Notes under the pieces: model-generated
The model's database searches: none
Seen by the model: the letters and a program-made list of their open reading frames with translations, nothing else
What the model was told of the DNA's origin: nothing
Translations under genes and position numbers: made by a program
Shown here: in pieces, positions 1 through 9,519 of the stretch
Position numbering within the stretch: position 1 is the first letter of the stretch
Layout of the letters: every line of letters begins with the position of its first letter
Virus record (IMG/VR): IMGVR_UViG_3300004448_000217
Location: 1-43,228 of that record
Length of the DNA stretch: 43,228 nt
DNA from: a virus
Direction: 5' to 3' (one strand)

Positions 1-297
1 GACTGGAAATACCTAAACGATGCTACTACTCGTGGTAACATTGGAGGAATTGACGGTATCGTTGTACCTGCTGGTTCTGTAACAGTTTACGACCAAGTAC
101 TTGGAGAGAACGCTAAGAGACCATTCTTACACGTTCGTTACCGAGTTTCACCTACTGAAGACAGAAAGTACAAGTCTTGGGTAGTTGGTTCTGCTGGAGG
201 AGCCGCAACAAGCGGAGACGACAAAATGGAAGTTCACTTCTTGTCAGAGCGTGCGCTTTGTACAATGGGAGCTAACAACTTCATGTTATTGAAGTAG
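1..297 (+). CDS. C-terminal 98 aa of probable major capsid protein (5' end outside window)
   Basis: The frame is open from base 1 and stops with TAG at 295-297. The 98 residues contain no motif I can name with certainty. The C-terminus is rich in beta-type sequence (VVPAGSVTVYDQVLG, FLHVRYRVSP) and ends in NNFMLLK. The position fits a major capsid protein: it has its own strong terminator directly downstream, and it precedes the head-tail joining genes in the order seen in crAss-like and P22-like podoviruses. The function is inferred from position and general look only. An alternative is another abundant head protein. The missing N-terminus would decide it. Confidence 0.55.
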   Translation, partial: DWKYLNDATTRGNIGGIDGIVVPAGSVTVYDQVLGENAKRPFLHVRYRVSPTEDRKYKSWVVGSAGGAATSGDDKMEVHFLSERALCTMGANNFMLLK

Positions 298-307
298 TAT
301 TAAACAA

Positions 308-342
308 GGAGGGGGCTTATTAAAGCCCCTCTCCTTTTTTTT
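308..342 (+). terminator. Rho-independent terminator after the capsid gene
   Basis: The stem GGGGCTT (312-318) pairs with AAGCCCC (323-329) around loop ATTA. It is extended by GGAG/CTCC (308-311 with 331-334), with one bulged T, and followed by a run of eight T. It is placed 11 bases after the capsid stop codon, as expected for a highly expressed capsid gene. Confidence 0.9.
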
Positions 343-366
343 AAATCAAATTAAATATTAAATATA

Positions 367-1143
367 ATGGCAACAAAAACTGCAACAAAAAGTTTTGGTT
401 ATAACTCAATTTTACCAAAACTAGAACAAAAAGACAGAGTATTCATTTTAAAAGGAAACTCTTCTCCTATAAGACTGATGATATCAGTCAAACACACATC
501 AAGAAGACCACTTACTTATTTTGATGGTTCTTTAAACAGAGCTTTAAGATATGCAACAAACCAGCTTACTCCTTTTGTGGATGAGCAAGATGGTGTTGTT
601 ACTCTTGAACCTGTTACATTTGAAAACGGGACACTAATAGTTCCTTCCTGGAATGTTAATCTTCAAAAGTTTTTAATGATTCACCCTCAGTTTAACAAGC
701 TTTTTTTCGAATTAGACAAAGAGCAAGAAGCTAGCAAAGAGGTTGAGGACATCTACAATGAAATTGATGCTCAAGTAGAAGCTAAAAATCTTGACATTAA
801 TGACCTTGAGGCAATAGCTAGGGTTGTTATGAAGGGAAATATTTCATCTATGACATCTTCAGAATTAAGAAGAGATATGATTATTTGGGCTAAGAAAAAC
901 CCATCTGAGTTCATGAATCTAATTAACGATGAAAATCTAAAGCTAAGAAACCTAGCTGTTAGAGCTGTAGAAATGAACATTCTTCATATAAAACAAGACA
1001 ATAGAACGGTTGTTTGGGGAGATAATAAAAAAGAGCAGATAATCGTAGCTCCTTATGGAGAAAACGTTTATAGTGCTTTAGCTTTATTTTTCAAGACAGA
1101 CGAGGGATTAGATGTTTTACAAAACATAACCAATAAATTGTAA
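367..1143 (+). CDS. Hypothetical 258-aa virion-block protein
   Basis: I do not recognise the family. The protein begins MATKTATKSFGYNSIL and is predicted soluble. Residues 1-110 look beta-rich (short hydrophobic strands, DRVFILKGNSSPIRLMI). Residues 115-215 are helical and charged (DKEQEASKEVEDIYNEIDAQ). No signal peptide or membrane segment is seen. It sits between the capsid terminator and a second terminator, so it is a one-gene unit in the structural block. Its position right after the capsid gene suggests an auxiliary head protein or a head-completion factor. That role is inferred from gene order alone. Confidence 0.8.
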   Translation: MATKTATKSFGYNSILPKLEQKDRVFILKGNSSPIRLMISVKHTSRRPLTYFDGSLNRALRYATNQLTPFVDEQDGVVTLEPVTFENGTLIVPSWNVNLQKFLMIHPQFNKLFFELDKEQEASKEVEDIYNEIDAQVEAKNLDINDLEAIARVVMKGNISSMTSSELRRDMIIWAKKNPSEFMNLINDENLKLRNLAVRAVEMNILHIKQDNRTVVWGDNKKEQIIVAPYGENVYSALALFFKTDEGLDVLQNITNKL

Positions 1144-1180
1144 TTATAAAGTAATTACTTTTTTGCACCGTGAAAGGAGA

Positions 1181-1213
1181 GAAGGGGTCACAAATTGTGA
1201 CTTCTTTTTTTTT
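1181..1213 (+). terminator. Terminator with GTCAC/GTGAC stem
   Basis: GTCAC (1187-1191) and GTGAC (1197-1201) form a stem around a short A/T loop. Flanking GAAG (1181-1184) and CTTC (1201-1204 region) extend it, with a two-base bulge. A long T run (1205-1213) follows. It closes the 258-aa gene. Confidence 0.8.
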
Positions 1214-1222
1214 GTACTTTTG
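1195..1222 (+). promoter_or_regulatory. Bacteroidota-type promoter before the ring-protein genes
   Basis: TACTTTTG (1215-1222) matches the Bacteroidota -7 element TAnnTTTG exactly. TTG at 1195-1197 lies 17 bases upstream, slightly short of the usual spacing to the -33 box. The start codon at 1238 is 15 bases downstream. The promoter immediately follows a terminator, which supports a new transcription unit for the tail genes. The -33 part is weak. Confidence 0.5.
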
Positions 1223-1237
1223 TAGAAAATATATCCT

Positions 1238-1984
1238 ATGATAAATAGCATAAGAAATACTGTTATGTTTTTGCTGAACAAAGATAACAGAGGATATGTG
1301 TCGCCATCTGAGTTTAACTATTTTGCTAAGCAGGCTCAACTAGAGATTTTTGAATCTTATTTTTCAGACATTTCTAAGGCTGTAGCCCTGCAAAATTCAA
1401 GAAAAAAAGCTTTAAATTATGGAGACACAGTTCAGCATATTCAAGATAAGATAGATAGGTTTTACGCAAGCACTGCTTTGACGTACAACGACCAGAATAG
1501 CCCTAGCTTAGGTGAAGAACAGGATTATTTTCAGCTACCTTCAAATCTTTATAAGCTTATCAATATTACTTATGGAGGTGGATTTGGAACAGACACATCA
1601 ATGACTGGAGGAAGGATTATTCAGTCAATTGCGCCTCATAAGTTTGATATGATTGTGAACAGCAATCTCACTAAACCAACCGTAACATACCCTGTGTATG
1701 TTCGTTCTGGTAATAACATATTTGTTCGTCCATTATCTATACAAACTTTAGTACAAGCAAATTATATAAGAAAGCCCTTAGACCCAAACTGGGGATATGT
1801 AACCATTAATTCAGACCCAGTATATAACGCAGACAGCTCAACAGATTTTGAAATATCTGAAGAAGATGAAACTGAGTTAGTAATCAAGATATGTAAATAC
1901 GCTGGCCTAAGTATCAGGGAAGCTGACGTGGTACAGGTTACATCTCAGCAAGAGCAAGTTGAATACGCAAAACAAAATTCATAG
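1238..1984 (+). CDS. Ring / tail-connector protein, crAss-like type (248 aa)
   Basis: The N-terminus (INSIRNTVMFLLNKDNRG, then YVSPSEFNYFAKQAQLEIFE) follows the pattern I recall from the uncharacterised connector proteins that precede the tail tubular protein in crAss-like phages. It has a helical N-terminal third, a conserved-looking FYLP-type beta segment (YFQLPSNLYKLINITYGG, residues about 96-113), and an acidic C-terminal helix (EISEEDETELVIKICKYAGL). No membrane segment is seen. It is the first gene of the connector-tail unit and lies 3 bases from the next. The expected role is one of the rings below the portal. The family assignment is from memory and was not searched. Confidence 0.65.
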   Translation: MINSIRNTVMFLLNKDNRGYVSPSEFNYFAKQAQLEIFESYFSDISKAVALQNSRKKALNYGDTVQHIQDKIDRFYASTALTYNDQNSPSLGEEQDYFQLPSNLYKLINITYGGGFGTDTSMTGGRIIQSIAPHKFDMIVNSNLTKPTVTYPVYVRSGNNIFVRPLSIQTLVQANYIRKPLDPNWGYVTINSDPVYNADSSTDFEISEEDETELVIKICKYAGLSIREADVVQVTSQQEQVEYAKQNS

Positions 1985-1987
1985 AGC

Positions 1988-2875
1988 ATGCCAATTATAG
2001 GAACACATATAGACCATAGAGAATATTATCAAAACAACGGAAACAACCCTGGAGATGAAAACTGGGGTACATATCAGTATCTTTTATTAAGGGACATTAT
2101 AAACAACTTTTTACTGACATATGTAGGAGACGATAAGGTTATAAACAAAGCTGACAGAAATGAAGTTATTTTCCACGCAAAAAGAGGTCTTCAGGAGATT
2201 CATTATGATGCATTAAGGGAAATTCAGCAATTTGAAGCAGAACTTCCTGATACGCTCAAGATGCACCTGCCTCATGATTTTGTTAGCTGTGTAAAAGTTT
2301 CATTTGTGGGAGATAAGGGTCTTACTCATCCAATAATGCCTAACCACAGAACAGCTACTCCAACAAGTTACTTACAAGACAATACGGTTCATAAAAATAT
2401 TCTTATGGACAATAATGATGATGCTCTTACAGGAACTCCTGTTATAGAGACTAACTGGAGCAATCAATCATCTTCTGCTCCAAAAAAAGCAAACCCAAAT
2501 CATTTAGGGCAAAATTTTGGAATGGATACTTCTACGGCTAACAATAACGGTAGCTATGTATTAGATAAAAATCAAGGCTTTATTTTATTTAGCTCAGATT
2601 TGTTAGGTAAGCAGATTGTTATAGAATATGTGTCTGACGGGATATACGGCCTTGCTGATGATGAAATAAAAGTTCATAAATTAGCAGAGACATTTATGTA
2701 TGATTACTTAGTGTCTAGCATATTAAAGCAGAAGTTTGGAGTTCAAGAGTATATCGTAAGAAGAGCTCAGAAGCAAGCTTCAGCATCGTTAAGAAATACT
2801 AAAATTAGATTAAATTCTATAAAGCTAGGAGAGCTTACTCAGATTTTACGAGGAAGAGATAAGTGGATAAAGTAA
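1988..2875 (+). CDS. Tail tubular / ring protein (P22 gp4-like in crAss-like phages), 295 aa
   Basis: The segment RDIINNFLLTYVGDDKVI, followed by HAKRGLQEIHYDALREIQQF and the LP-containing strand LKMHLPHDFVSCVKVSF, is the pattern of the tail tubular proteins of crAss-like and Cellulophaga podoviruses. These attach under the portal and form the upper tail barrel. The residue 130-190 insert is Asn/Ser-rich and probably a surface loop. The C-terminal 50 residues are helical and basic. It lies between another ring-type gene and the giant muzzle-like gene, with spacings of 3 and 1 bases, so translation is probably coupled. Function is by family resemblance and context. Confidence 0.7.
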   Translation: MPIIGTHIDHREYYQNNGNNPGDENWGTYQYLLLRDIINNFLLTYVGDDKVINKADRNEVIFHAKRGLQEIHYDALREIQQFEAELPDTLKMHLPHDFVSCVKVSFVGDKGLTHPIMPNHRTATPTSYLQDNTVHKNILMDNNDDALTGTPVIETNWSNQSSSAPKKANPNHLGQNFGMDTSTANNNGSYVLDKNQGFILFSSDLLGKQIVIEYVSDGIYGLADDEIKVHKLAETFMYDYLVSSILKQKFGVQEYIVRRAQKQASASLRNTKIRLNSIKLGELTQILRGRDKWIK

Positions 2876-2876
2876 T

Positions 2877-5800
2877 ATGAAGATACAAAATTTATTTTCT
2901 ACAGGTAAAATGAATAAAGACGTTGATGAACGTCTTATTCAAAATGGCGAGTACATTAATGCTAAAAACGTTCGTGTTTTAAATACTGCTGGCTCAGATG
3001 CAGGTGCTATTGAAAATGAAAAAGGAAATATACAATTAACTAACATTAATATATTAAACAATCCACAGTGTATTGGTTCTATTTCAGATGAAGCAGAGGA
3101 AAAGATATATTGGTTTATCGTTAATAATGATGGATTTTCATACATATATGAGTACGACCGAACAAATCAAATTACATCTCAGGTACTAGCAGACGAAAGG
3201 ATTGGTGACCAACAAGTTTTAGGGTTTAGTAAAGACTATAAAATCACTGGTGTAAATGTTATATACAACGCATCAAAAAAATCAAAGCTTTTGTTGTTTA
3301 CGGATGGGTTAAACCAGCCTAGAATGATTGATATCAATAGGTCAAAGTCATATGGATTGAACAATTTTTATGAAGATGATATTTCTTTGTATAAAAAACC
3401 ACCATTTGAAGCACCTAAAGTCACTCCTTTTAATACGGGAGTTGCAACAGAAAACGCTGTCAAAGAAAACTTTTTTGCATTTGCAACTAGATATAGGTAT
3501 TTAGACGGGGGTTACTCTGCTTGTTCTTCGTTTAGTTACTTTAAATTTTCTCCCAAGCTATTTGATATAGATTTTGCTTCTATGGAAAATAATGGAATGG
3601 AAAATGTTTTTAATGGATACAGATTAACCTATAACAGTGGAGACCACAGGGTTACAGACATTCAACTGCTTTTTAAATACCCAGTAGAGCCAACAATATA
3701 TATTATAGACAATATAAACAAAAAAGAAAGCTCTATATTAGATAATACTAATCAAACTTATGAGTTTGCTAATAAAAAAATATACAAAACATTACCACAG
3801 GATGAGGTTTTTAGAACCTTCGATGATGTTCCTTTAACCGCAAAAGCTCAGGATATAATTAACGACAGAATAGTTCTTGGAAACACGACAAGTCAATATG
3901 ATTTACTTGAGGAGGAAGGTTCGGATGATTTTATAAAAATAAATTATAATGTTTCTGTTGAATCAACATCACAAGATGGAGAAGTAATAGAAGGCTCAAG
4001 AACATCTAGTGACACTAAAATAACTTTTGATTTTGATGGATTTGAATTAAAAGAAGGAAATACTATATCTGTGTTTTTATTATTGGAATCTGATGAAGCG
4101 GGTACAGCTCCAGACCAATACTTTGGAGGAGAGGGAGATGTGCAAGGAGCTTTTGTTCTTTCACAAGACTACACTTCTTTTGATGATATAGTTTTATCTA
4201 ACGAGTTTTTAGACTTCTTAACGTCTTTAAGCGGCTCTTTTTCTGCAGTAGTCAATACGGTTCCACCAGATGATGTTACAGACACAGAGTACGGAGACTT
4301 TGTTTTAGACTCAAACACACAAACGTCTTTTACGCTTTTAGCTCCTACTCTAACACACACAGTCGACAACACTCCTGCCGTTACTGATGACGATGATTTT
4401 ACAGATATAGATGAACCATATAAATTTAAAACAGACAATGTTGCAACGATAAGAGAAGATTCAAGTAATGTTTCTTTGAAATCTCTTAGAAGCTATGAGG
4501 TTGGTTTAGTTTATTTAGATTCATATGGCAGATATTCCAGTGTTTTACTTCCAAAAGAATCTTTAGGAGAATCTTCTAGTGAGGTTTTTGTTCCTATACA
4601 AAACAGTGTAGATGTAAATAAGCTAAAAGTTTCTATATCAAATCCACCTCCTTATTGGGCAAATAGATACAAGTATTTTGTAAAGGTAAATAAAACACCG
4701 CACTTTACAATGTATGCAAGTATTTTTTATGAAGAAGAACTTTATAGATGGGTTTTGCTTCAGGGTGCAAATTTAGGAAAAGTAGAAGCTGGTACAGTTT
4801 TAATTGTAAAGTCAGATGATGACGGCCCTTTAGACCAAGAGGTAAAGTGCAAGGTTCTTGAGGTTACTACTAAAAATTCTGCTGACGAACCACAAGGTGA
4901 AAAGGGATGGCTACCAGATAATGATGTGCTTGAAAAATCAGGAACCTACATGAAAATTAGGCCACTTAATTTTAATATGGATTTCAATCCTAATAACTTT
5001 CAAAATTACAATAAAAGAAGTAAGAAAAGTAGGACAAGTAGCGGATATAATAATCACTATCTACCGCATTTTCAGCTTGGTGGAGTCCTTGGGAGTTTCC
5101 TGAGTTATGGGGACAAAAACAAGGGTATACTTCAGATATTAGATGGAGATTCCAATACATTTATAAATCAAGATTTAAATACTGGCTCGCAAATAAAATT
5201 AGACTTTAAGTATGAAGAGATAGGTGATAATTTTAATTGGAACGGAAAATTTGCCGTCAACGGAAATTACACTTGTGCTGCTAATTCACCAACAAGGCTT
5301 AATACATTTGTTCAGTGGATGGAAAATGAAACGTCTTTTCCTAGCGAAGAATTGGCTTATGGACCAGACCCAACAGCCGTTCGGTTTAGAATAGAGTCTT
5401 TTCAGCAAAATCCTAGTGATGATTTTATATTAACTTTTTTCAAGGCAGATGCAGCAAGAGACTTAACTTTGCTTAATGTAACAACAACAGAAAGAACAAG
5501 TGGTTTGGAAAGGTCTTATCTGACAAGTAATATAGATTTAATTATTACTAACGGAATTTTAATATTTGAAACAGAGCCAACCGAAATAGATGATGAGGTT
5601 TATTACGAAACTGAAGAGACTTTTTTAATTGAAAATGGTCTACATAAAGGTAATGAGCAAGACCAAACAACCACAAACCCAGCTGTTTCAGTGCTTGGTT
5701 TTGGTAACTGTTTTAGTTTTGGAAATGGCGCTGAATCAATAAGAGTAAAAGACGATAGATTTAAGGCTCTTTTTGATATAAAATCTAGGCCAAACATAGC

Positions 5801-8144
5801 TATAGTGGAGGGTTATGAAAGAAAAGAAGACGCAAATAAACTTATATATAGCGGAGCCTTCAACGAAAACACTGGTTATAATACATTAAATGAATTTAAT
5901 TCAAGTAGAGGGATAACAAAGTATATGGATATGAAATATGGTTCTATTCAAAAGCTCTTTGCTAGAGAATCGGACTTGATTGTTTTTCAAGAAGATAGAG
6001 TTTCAAAGGTTCTTTACGGAAAAAACATACTAAACAGTCCAGATGGAAGCGGAAGCATATCTCAAATAGAAAAAGTTTTAGGTCAAGATGTTCCTTATTC
6101 TGGAGAATACGGAATTTCTGTAAACCCAGAGTCTTTTGGTCATTACGAGGGTAGACTGTATTTTGCAGACCCTAATAGAGGTGCTGTTTTAAGACTTGGT
6201 GGAGATGGAATAACACCTATATCATACGCAGGAATGAAGTCGTTTTTTAAGGAAAACTTATACAATAATAAAAAAAACTTTAACATAGGTGGTTTTGACC
6301 CAAAGTATCATCAATATGTTTTATCTATGGGCAACGAGGAAATGCCTCAAGCTCCATTAGAGTTAGATTGTGCCTCTACATTTACAAGAACAATTACCTC
6401 AGCATTTAATTACGATTTAAACCTAGGGTCTTTTGCAGGTACAGCTACAATAGCATACACAACATCAGCATCTATAGATATAGTAGTTATCTACAACGGT
6501 AACACATACACCAACAATGGTCTTACTGGGACGGGAACTGTAACTTTCCCTGTAACGTCAACAGACCTTGAGACAACAAACATTGCAGATGTAACAATAA
6601 CACCAGCATCTTCTTCTCTTATTACATTGACACACACGTGTCCAGAACCAGAAACTCTTGAAGTAATATTGGTTGTAGTGAATGACCAAGGAGAGGCTAA
6701 CCAAACGATTATCAACAGATACAAGCACGATGGGGCTCAAGGAGATGTGTATAATGCCGATTTAGATGTTTTTGAAGCTGATGAATTGACAAGATTTGAA
6801 ACTCTATCTGGTTTTATGGGAGGTGATATTATTCCAGATAACGGTGATACTGTAACGCTTTCTTCATTAAAACAATCAGGTATTCATACTGGAGATTTTA
6901 ATGATTGTAATAGTTTGGGTTATTTAGTTTCTGCAGCTGGGAACTTAACAGTTCAAAATATTATAGACCAAGCTACATATCCATCAGTTACAGGACAAAC
7001 ACTAGCTAATGGAGATGAGGAGAACACAACTTCATTTACTTTTAACAGAAATAATACAAGTGAAAAATTATATTTGATTTGGAACTACATTGACCAACTT
7101 CCAGTATTAGTTGATGATTCTATAACAGGAATAACAAACGGAGGAAGCTCAACAATTAATGTAGTTGCTAATGATACAATTCCCTCACCATACACAATTA
7201 CTATAGGAACACAACCAACCAACGGAACTGTAGTAGTAAACGCAGATAATACTATCACATATACTCACACAGCAGAGGCTGACTTAAACGATAGTTTCAC
7301 ATATATTGTAGATAGGGGAGGAGCATGCACCGCAGAAGCTACCGTAACAACTCAAGCTCTTGCAATAACAGTAGATACCTACATATATATAATTTTTGAT
7401 AGTACAGGTTCGATGGGAGGGACTTTTATTCCATTGCAGACAATGGTTGCTGGAGCTTTAAAATCAACGCTTCAAGATTTATATGCAACAGATGGAACTG
7501 AAGCTGAAGGAAATACAGACCCAGCAACAAATGGTAGTGATGAGTATGACAATAAGGTTATTATTGACACTGACGGTACTGAGCGGTCATTTTCAATGGT
7601 AATGAATAGTGACTTGGCTAATAATGGAAACTTCCCATCTGATGCTGCAAATGTAATTGTGTTATCTTTTCAAGATGAAGCATCACCTTACGCCGTTGGT
7701 CAAGGTTCGGTTGCCCTTCCTGCTGCGCCAAATGCAACCGTAACAACAGATATAACTAATCTAAGAAACTCCGTTTCAACATTGAATGGAACAAACTCAG
7801 GATTTTATAGAGGAGCTTTTATTAATGTTCTGGAACGCACACCACCATCAGGATTTCAAGACTTTATGATGGAGATGCGATTTGGGACAACAGCTAACTG
7901 GACAGCAACAAATGCAAACTTAGCAAACTTATCTTCTGGAAGTGACCCGACATTTGTTTATGAAATGAATATTCAAGATGGCCCTGGAGCAGCTCAAAAT
8001 ACAACGACAGCACCACTAAAACCTGATGGAAGCGAACCATTCGACCAATGGCAATATTACTATCTATATTGGATTACACATTCACTTAACACGCTAGGAT
8101 TTACTCCAGACGGTACAACTTGGCCAGCAATAATAGACGACTAA
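2877..8144 (+). CDS. Giant stabilisation/muzzle-like tail protein with Ig-like and VWA-like C-terminal domains (1755 aa)
   Basis: The N-terminus (FSTGKMNKDVDERLIQNGEY, then NVRVLNTAGSDAGAIENEKG) is the hallmark of the phage stabilisation / muzzle proteins of crAss-like and related podoviruses. These are homologous to P22 gp10 and form the distal tail tube and hub. Residues 1-1130 look like the usual beta-propeller-type body. A large addition follows. Residues about 1402-1498 form an Ig-like/cadherin-like repeat (DDSITGITNGGSSTINVVAN, then NGTVVVNADNTITYTHTA). From about 1503 there is a von Willebrand A-like region with a metal-site-like DSTGS at 1508-1512, the variant DxTxS of DxSxS. Such adhesive domains are typical of Bacteroidota surface proteins and suggest host contact. 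The C-terminal domain calls are by eye. Confidence 0.8.
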   Translation: MKIQNLFSTGKMNKDVDERLIQNGEYINAKNVRVLNTAGSDAGAIENEKGNIQLTNINILNNPQCIGSISDEAEEKIYWFIVNNDGFSYIYEYDRTNQITSQVLADERIGDQQVLGFSKDYKITGVNVIYNASKKSKLLLFTDGLNQPRMIDINRSKSYGLNNFYEDDISLYKKPPFEAPKVTPFNTGVATENAVKENFFAFATRYRYLDGGYSACSSFSYFKFSPKLFDIDFASMENNGMENVFNGYRLTYNSGDHRVTDIQLLFKYPVEPTIYIIDNINKKESSILDNTNQTYEFANKKIYKTLPQDEVFRTFDDVPLTAKAQDIINDRIVLGNTTSQYDLLEEEGSDDFIKINYNVSVESTSQDGEVIEGSRTSSDTKITFDFDGFELKEGNTISVFLLLESDEAGTAPDQYFGGEGDVQGAFVLSQDYTSFDDIVLSNEFLDFLTSLSGSFSAVVNTVPPDDVTDTEYGDFVLDSNTQTSFTLLAPTLTHTVDNTPAVTDDDDFTDIDEPYKFKTDNVATIREDSSNVSLKSLRSYEVGLVYLDSYGRYSSVLLPKESLGESSSEVFVPIQNSVDVNKLKVSISNPPPYWANRYKYFVKVNKTPHFTMYASIFYEEELYRWVLLQGANLGKVEAGTVLIVKSDDDGPLDQEVKCKVLEVTTKNSADEPQGEKGWLPDNDVLEKSGTYMKIRPLNFNMDFNPNNFQNYNKRSKKSRTSSGYNNHYLPHFQLGGVLGSFLSYGDKNKGILQILDGDSNTFINQDLNTGSQIKLDFKYEEIGDNFNWNGKFAVNGNYTCAANSPTRLNTFVQWMENETSFPSEELAYGPDPTAVRFRIESFQQNPSDDFILTFFKADAARDLTLLNVTTTERTSGLERSYLTSNIDLIITNGILIFETEPTEIDDEVYYETEETFLIENGLHKGNEQDQTTTNPAVSVLGFGNCFSFGNGAESIRVKDDRFKALFDIKSRPNIAIVEGYERKEDANKLIYSGAFNENTGYNTLNEFNSSRGITKYMDMKYGSIQKLFARESDLIVFQEDRVSKVLYGKNILNSPDGSGSISQIEKVLGQDVPYSGEYGISVNPESFGHYEGRLYFADPNRGAVLRLGGDGITPISYAGMKSFFKENLYNNKKNFNIGGFDPKYHQYVLSMGNEEMPQAPLELDCASTFTRTITSAFNYDLNLGSFAGTATIAYTTSASIDIVVIYNGNTYTNNGLTGTGTVTFPVTSTDLETTNIADVTITPASSSLITLTHTCPEPETLEVILVVVNDQGEANQTIINRYKHDGAQGDVYNADLDVFEADELTRFETLSGFMGGDIIPDNGDTVTLSSLKQSGIHTGDFNDCNSLGYLVSAAGNLTVQNIIDQATYPSVTGQTLANGDEENTTSFTFNRNNTSEKLYLIWNYIDQLPVLVDDSITGITNGGSSTINVVANDTIPSPYTITIGTQPTNGTVVVNADNTITYTHTAEADLNDSFTYIVDRGGACTAEATVTTQALAITVDTYIYIIFDSTGSMGGTFIPLQTMVAGALKSTLQDLYATDGTEAEGNTDPATNGSDEYDNKVIIDTDGTERSFSMVMNSDLANNGNFPSDAANVIVLSFQDEASPYAVGQGSVALPAAPNATVTTDITNLRNSVSTLNGTNSGFYRGAFINVLERTPPSGFQDFMMEMRFGTTANWTATNANLANLSSGSDPTFVYEMNIQDGPGAAQNTTTAPLKPDGSEPFDQWQYYYLYWITHSLNTLGFTPDGTTWPAIIDD

Positions 8145-8145
8145 T

Positions 8146-8919
8146 ATGGCACTACAAGCAGGACAAAGAACAATAACATTTGACGAGGTTTACACTGCCT
8201 GGACTTCTTTTCACTCATATGAACCAGAGTGGATGGAGCGTTTAGGCACTAACTTTTACACATTTAAAGGAGGAGAGCTTTATATTCATGACGAGAATGA
8301 CTCTAGAACCAATTTTTACGGGAGTTCTTATGGATGTAGTGTAACATACTCATCGAACAAGAACCCATCGGATGTAAAGGTTTTTAAAACTATAGGGTTA
8401 GAGACAAACTCTACTAGTTGGTATGCTACCTTATCATCAGAGCAAGAGGCTGGAGCTATAGGTAGTTCGGGTAATTTATTATTTGACAACAAGGAAGGTT
8501 TTAAATACGCCCATATAAGAAGAAATTCAGGTAACAGTCTTGATTTCAACAAGCTTTCTATTCTTGGTATAGGAGAGCTTCAAGTTATTCCAGGGGCGAA
8601 TCAGTATGAGTTTACTAATCAAGTGCCTAATCAGGTAAATGCGAATAACGCTGACTCAATAGGCGGAGATGTACTATATTTCAATAATGGAAGCACTCAA
8701 GAGATTGGTGTAATTGATTCGTTTACAGGTAATACGATAACAACTGTTTCTTCAACAAATACACCATCCGTAAACGATTTTTGTTTTGTTGTTAAAAACG
8801 CAGAGTCAGAATCTTATGGTTTACGTGGTTATCACGCAACAATAACATTAAATAATAATTCTACAAGTTTTGTGGAACTCTATGGGGCAAACGCAGAGGT
8901 GTTTAAGAGCTACATGTAA
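8146..8919 (+). CDS. Hypothetical tail protein (257 aa)
   Basis: The family is not recognised. The protein is rich in Asn, Ser, Thr, Gly and aromatic residues with short beta-type strands throughout (LYIHDENDSRTNFYGSSYG, VTYSSNKNPSDVKVF) and has no helix-rich region. This is the usual look of a phage tail or baseplate adaptor. It starts one base after the muzzle-like gene ends, so it is translated from the same message. A host-like promoter lies just after it. The likely role is a tail-tip or fibre-attachment subunit working with the preceding protein, inferred from position and composition. Confidence 0.75.
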   Translation: MALQAGQRTITFDEVYTAWTSFHSYEPEWMERLGTNFYTFKGGELYIHDENDSRTNFYGSSYGCSVTYSSNKNPSDVKVFKTIGLETNSTSWYATLSSEQEAGAIGSSGNLLFDNKEGFKYAHIRRNSGNSLDFNKLSILGIGELQVIPGANQYEFTNQVPNQVNANNADSIGGDVLYFNNGSTQEIGVIDSFTGNTITTVSSTNTPSVNDFCFVVKNAESESYGLRGYHATITLNNNSTSFVELYGANAEVFKSYM

Positions 8920-8925
8920 ATTTTG

Positions 8926-8933
8926 TATATTTG
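8926..8933 (+). promoter_or_regulatory. Bacteroidota-type -7 element TATATTTG
   Basis: TATATTTG is a full match to TAnnTTTG and lies 16 bases before the start codon at 8950. The -33 region (around 8901-8905, GTTTA) is only a partial match. It fits an extra promoter for the internal virion protein genes. Confidence 0.45.
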
Positions 8934-8949
8934 TAAAAAATAAAGTATT

Positions 8950-9513
8950 ATGGCTATAATGAGTGCAATTGGAATGGGAGTCGGTGCTATTGGCGCTGGT
9001 GTTCAGTTTTTCCAAGGGTCAAAAATGAAAAGAGAAGCTGAGGCTAAACTATCTCAGTTTCGCCATCAAGAGCTAACAAATTTAGCTGAAAACTTAAAAC
9101 CATCTCTAGAAGCGGAAAGACAAATGCAAGTAGCAGCATCTAAACAAAGAGCTGCTGTAGTTGATGTTTCTCAAGGAATGGACGCTGCTCAAGCGATGGG
9201 GATGATGGCTATGGGTTTAGGACAGACTCAAGACATGGAGATGAAGGCGTTTTCTAGCATGCTAGATAAAGAATATCAAGCAGACCAAGTAAGAGTTCAA
9301 GAAGAACAGAATATGAGAGCTATGATAGAGAAAAGAAAGATGGAAGAACTCCAATCTCTTAAAGCTCAAAAGATGGCTGGAACGCAAATGCAAACAAGTG
9401 CAATAAAAGATTTAGGAAGCATGGCTTTAAGTGCTGGTTTGGCTTCGGATAAAATAAAGGCTTCAGAAGGAATGGAGACTAGTTTGCTTGGGACTGCCAA
9501 AAAGAAAAAATAA
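8950..9513 (+). CDS. Small internal virion protein (187 aa)
   Basis: An N-terminal Gly/Ala/Met hydrophobic stretch (IGMGVGAIGAGVQFF) resembles a membrane-inserting segment. A long charged, Gln-rich helix follows (residues about 25-150, many Glu/Lys/Gln) with a Met-rich turn (AAQAMGMMAMGLGQTQDMEM). The end is KKKK. This arrangement matches the small ejected internal proteins of podoviruses (compare T7 gp14 or the cargo proteins of crAss-like phages). It heads a three-gene run of internal-virion-type genes of growing size (187, 678, 2176 aa), a familiar podovirus order. Ejection into the cell envelope is inferred. I see no catalytic motif. Confidence 0.65.
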   Translation: MAIMSAIGMGVGAIGAGVQFFQGSKMKREAEAKLSQFRHQELTNLAENLKPSLEAERQMQVAASKQRAAVVDVSQGMDAAQAMGMMAMGLGQTQDMEMKAFSSMLDKEYQADQVRVQEEQNMRAMIEKRKMEELQSLKAQKMAGTQMQTSAIKDLGSMALSAGLASDKIKASEGMETSLLGTAKKKK

Positions 9514-9519
9514 TAAAAT

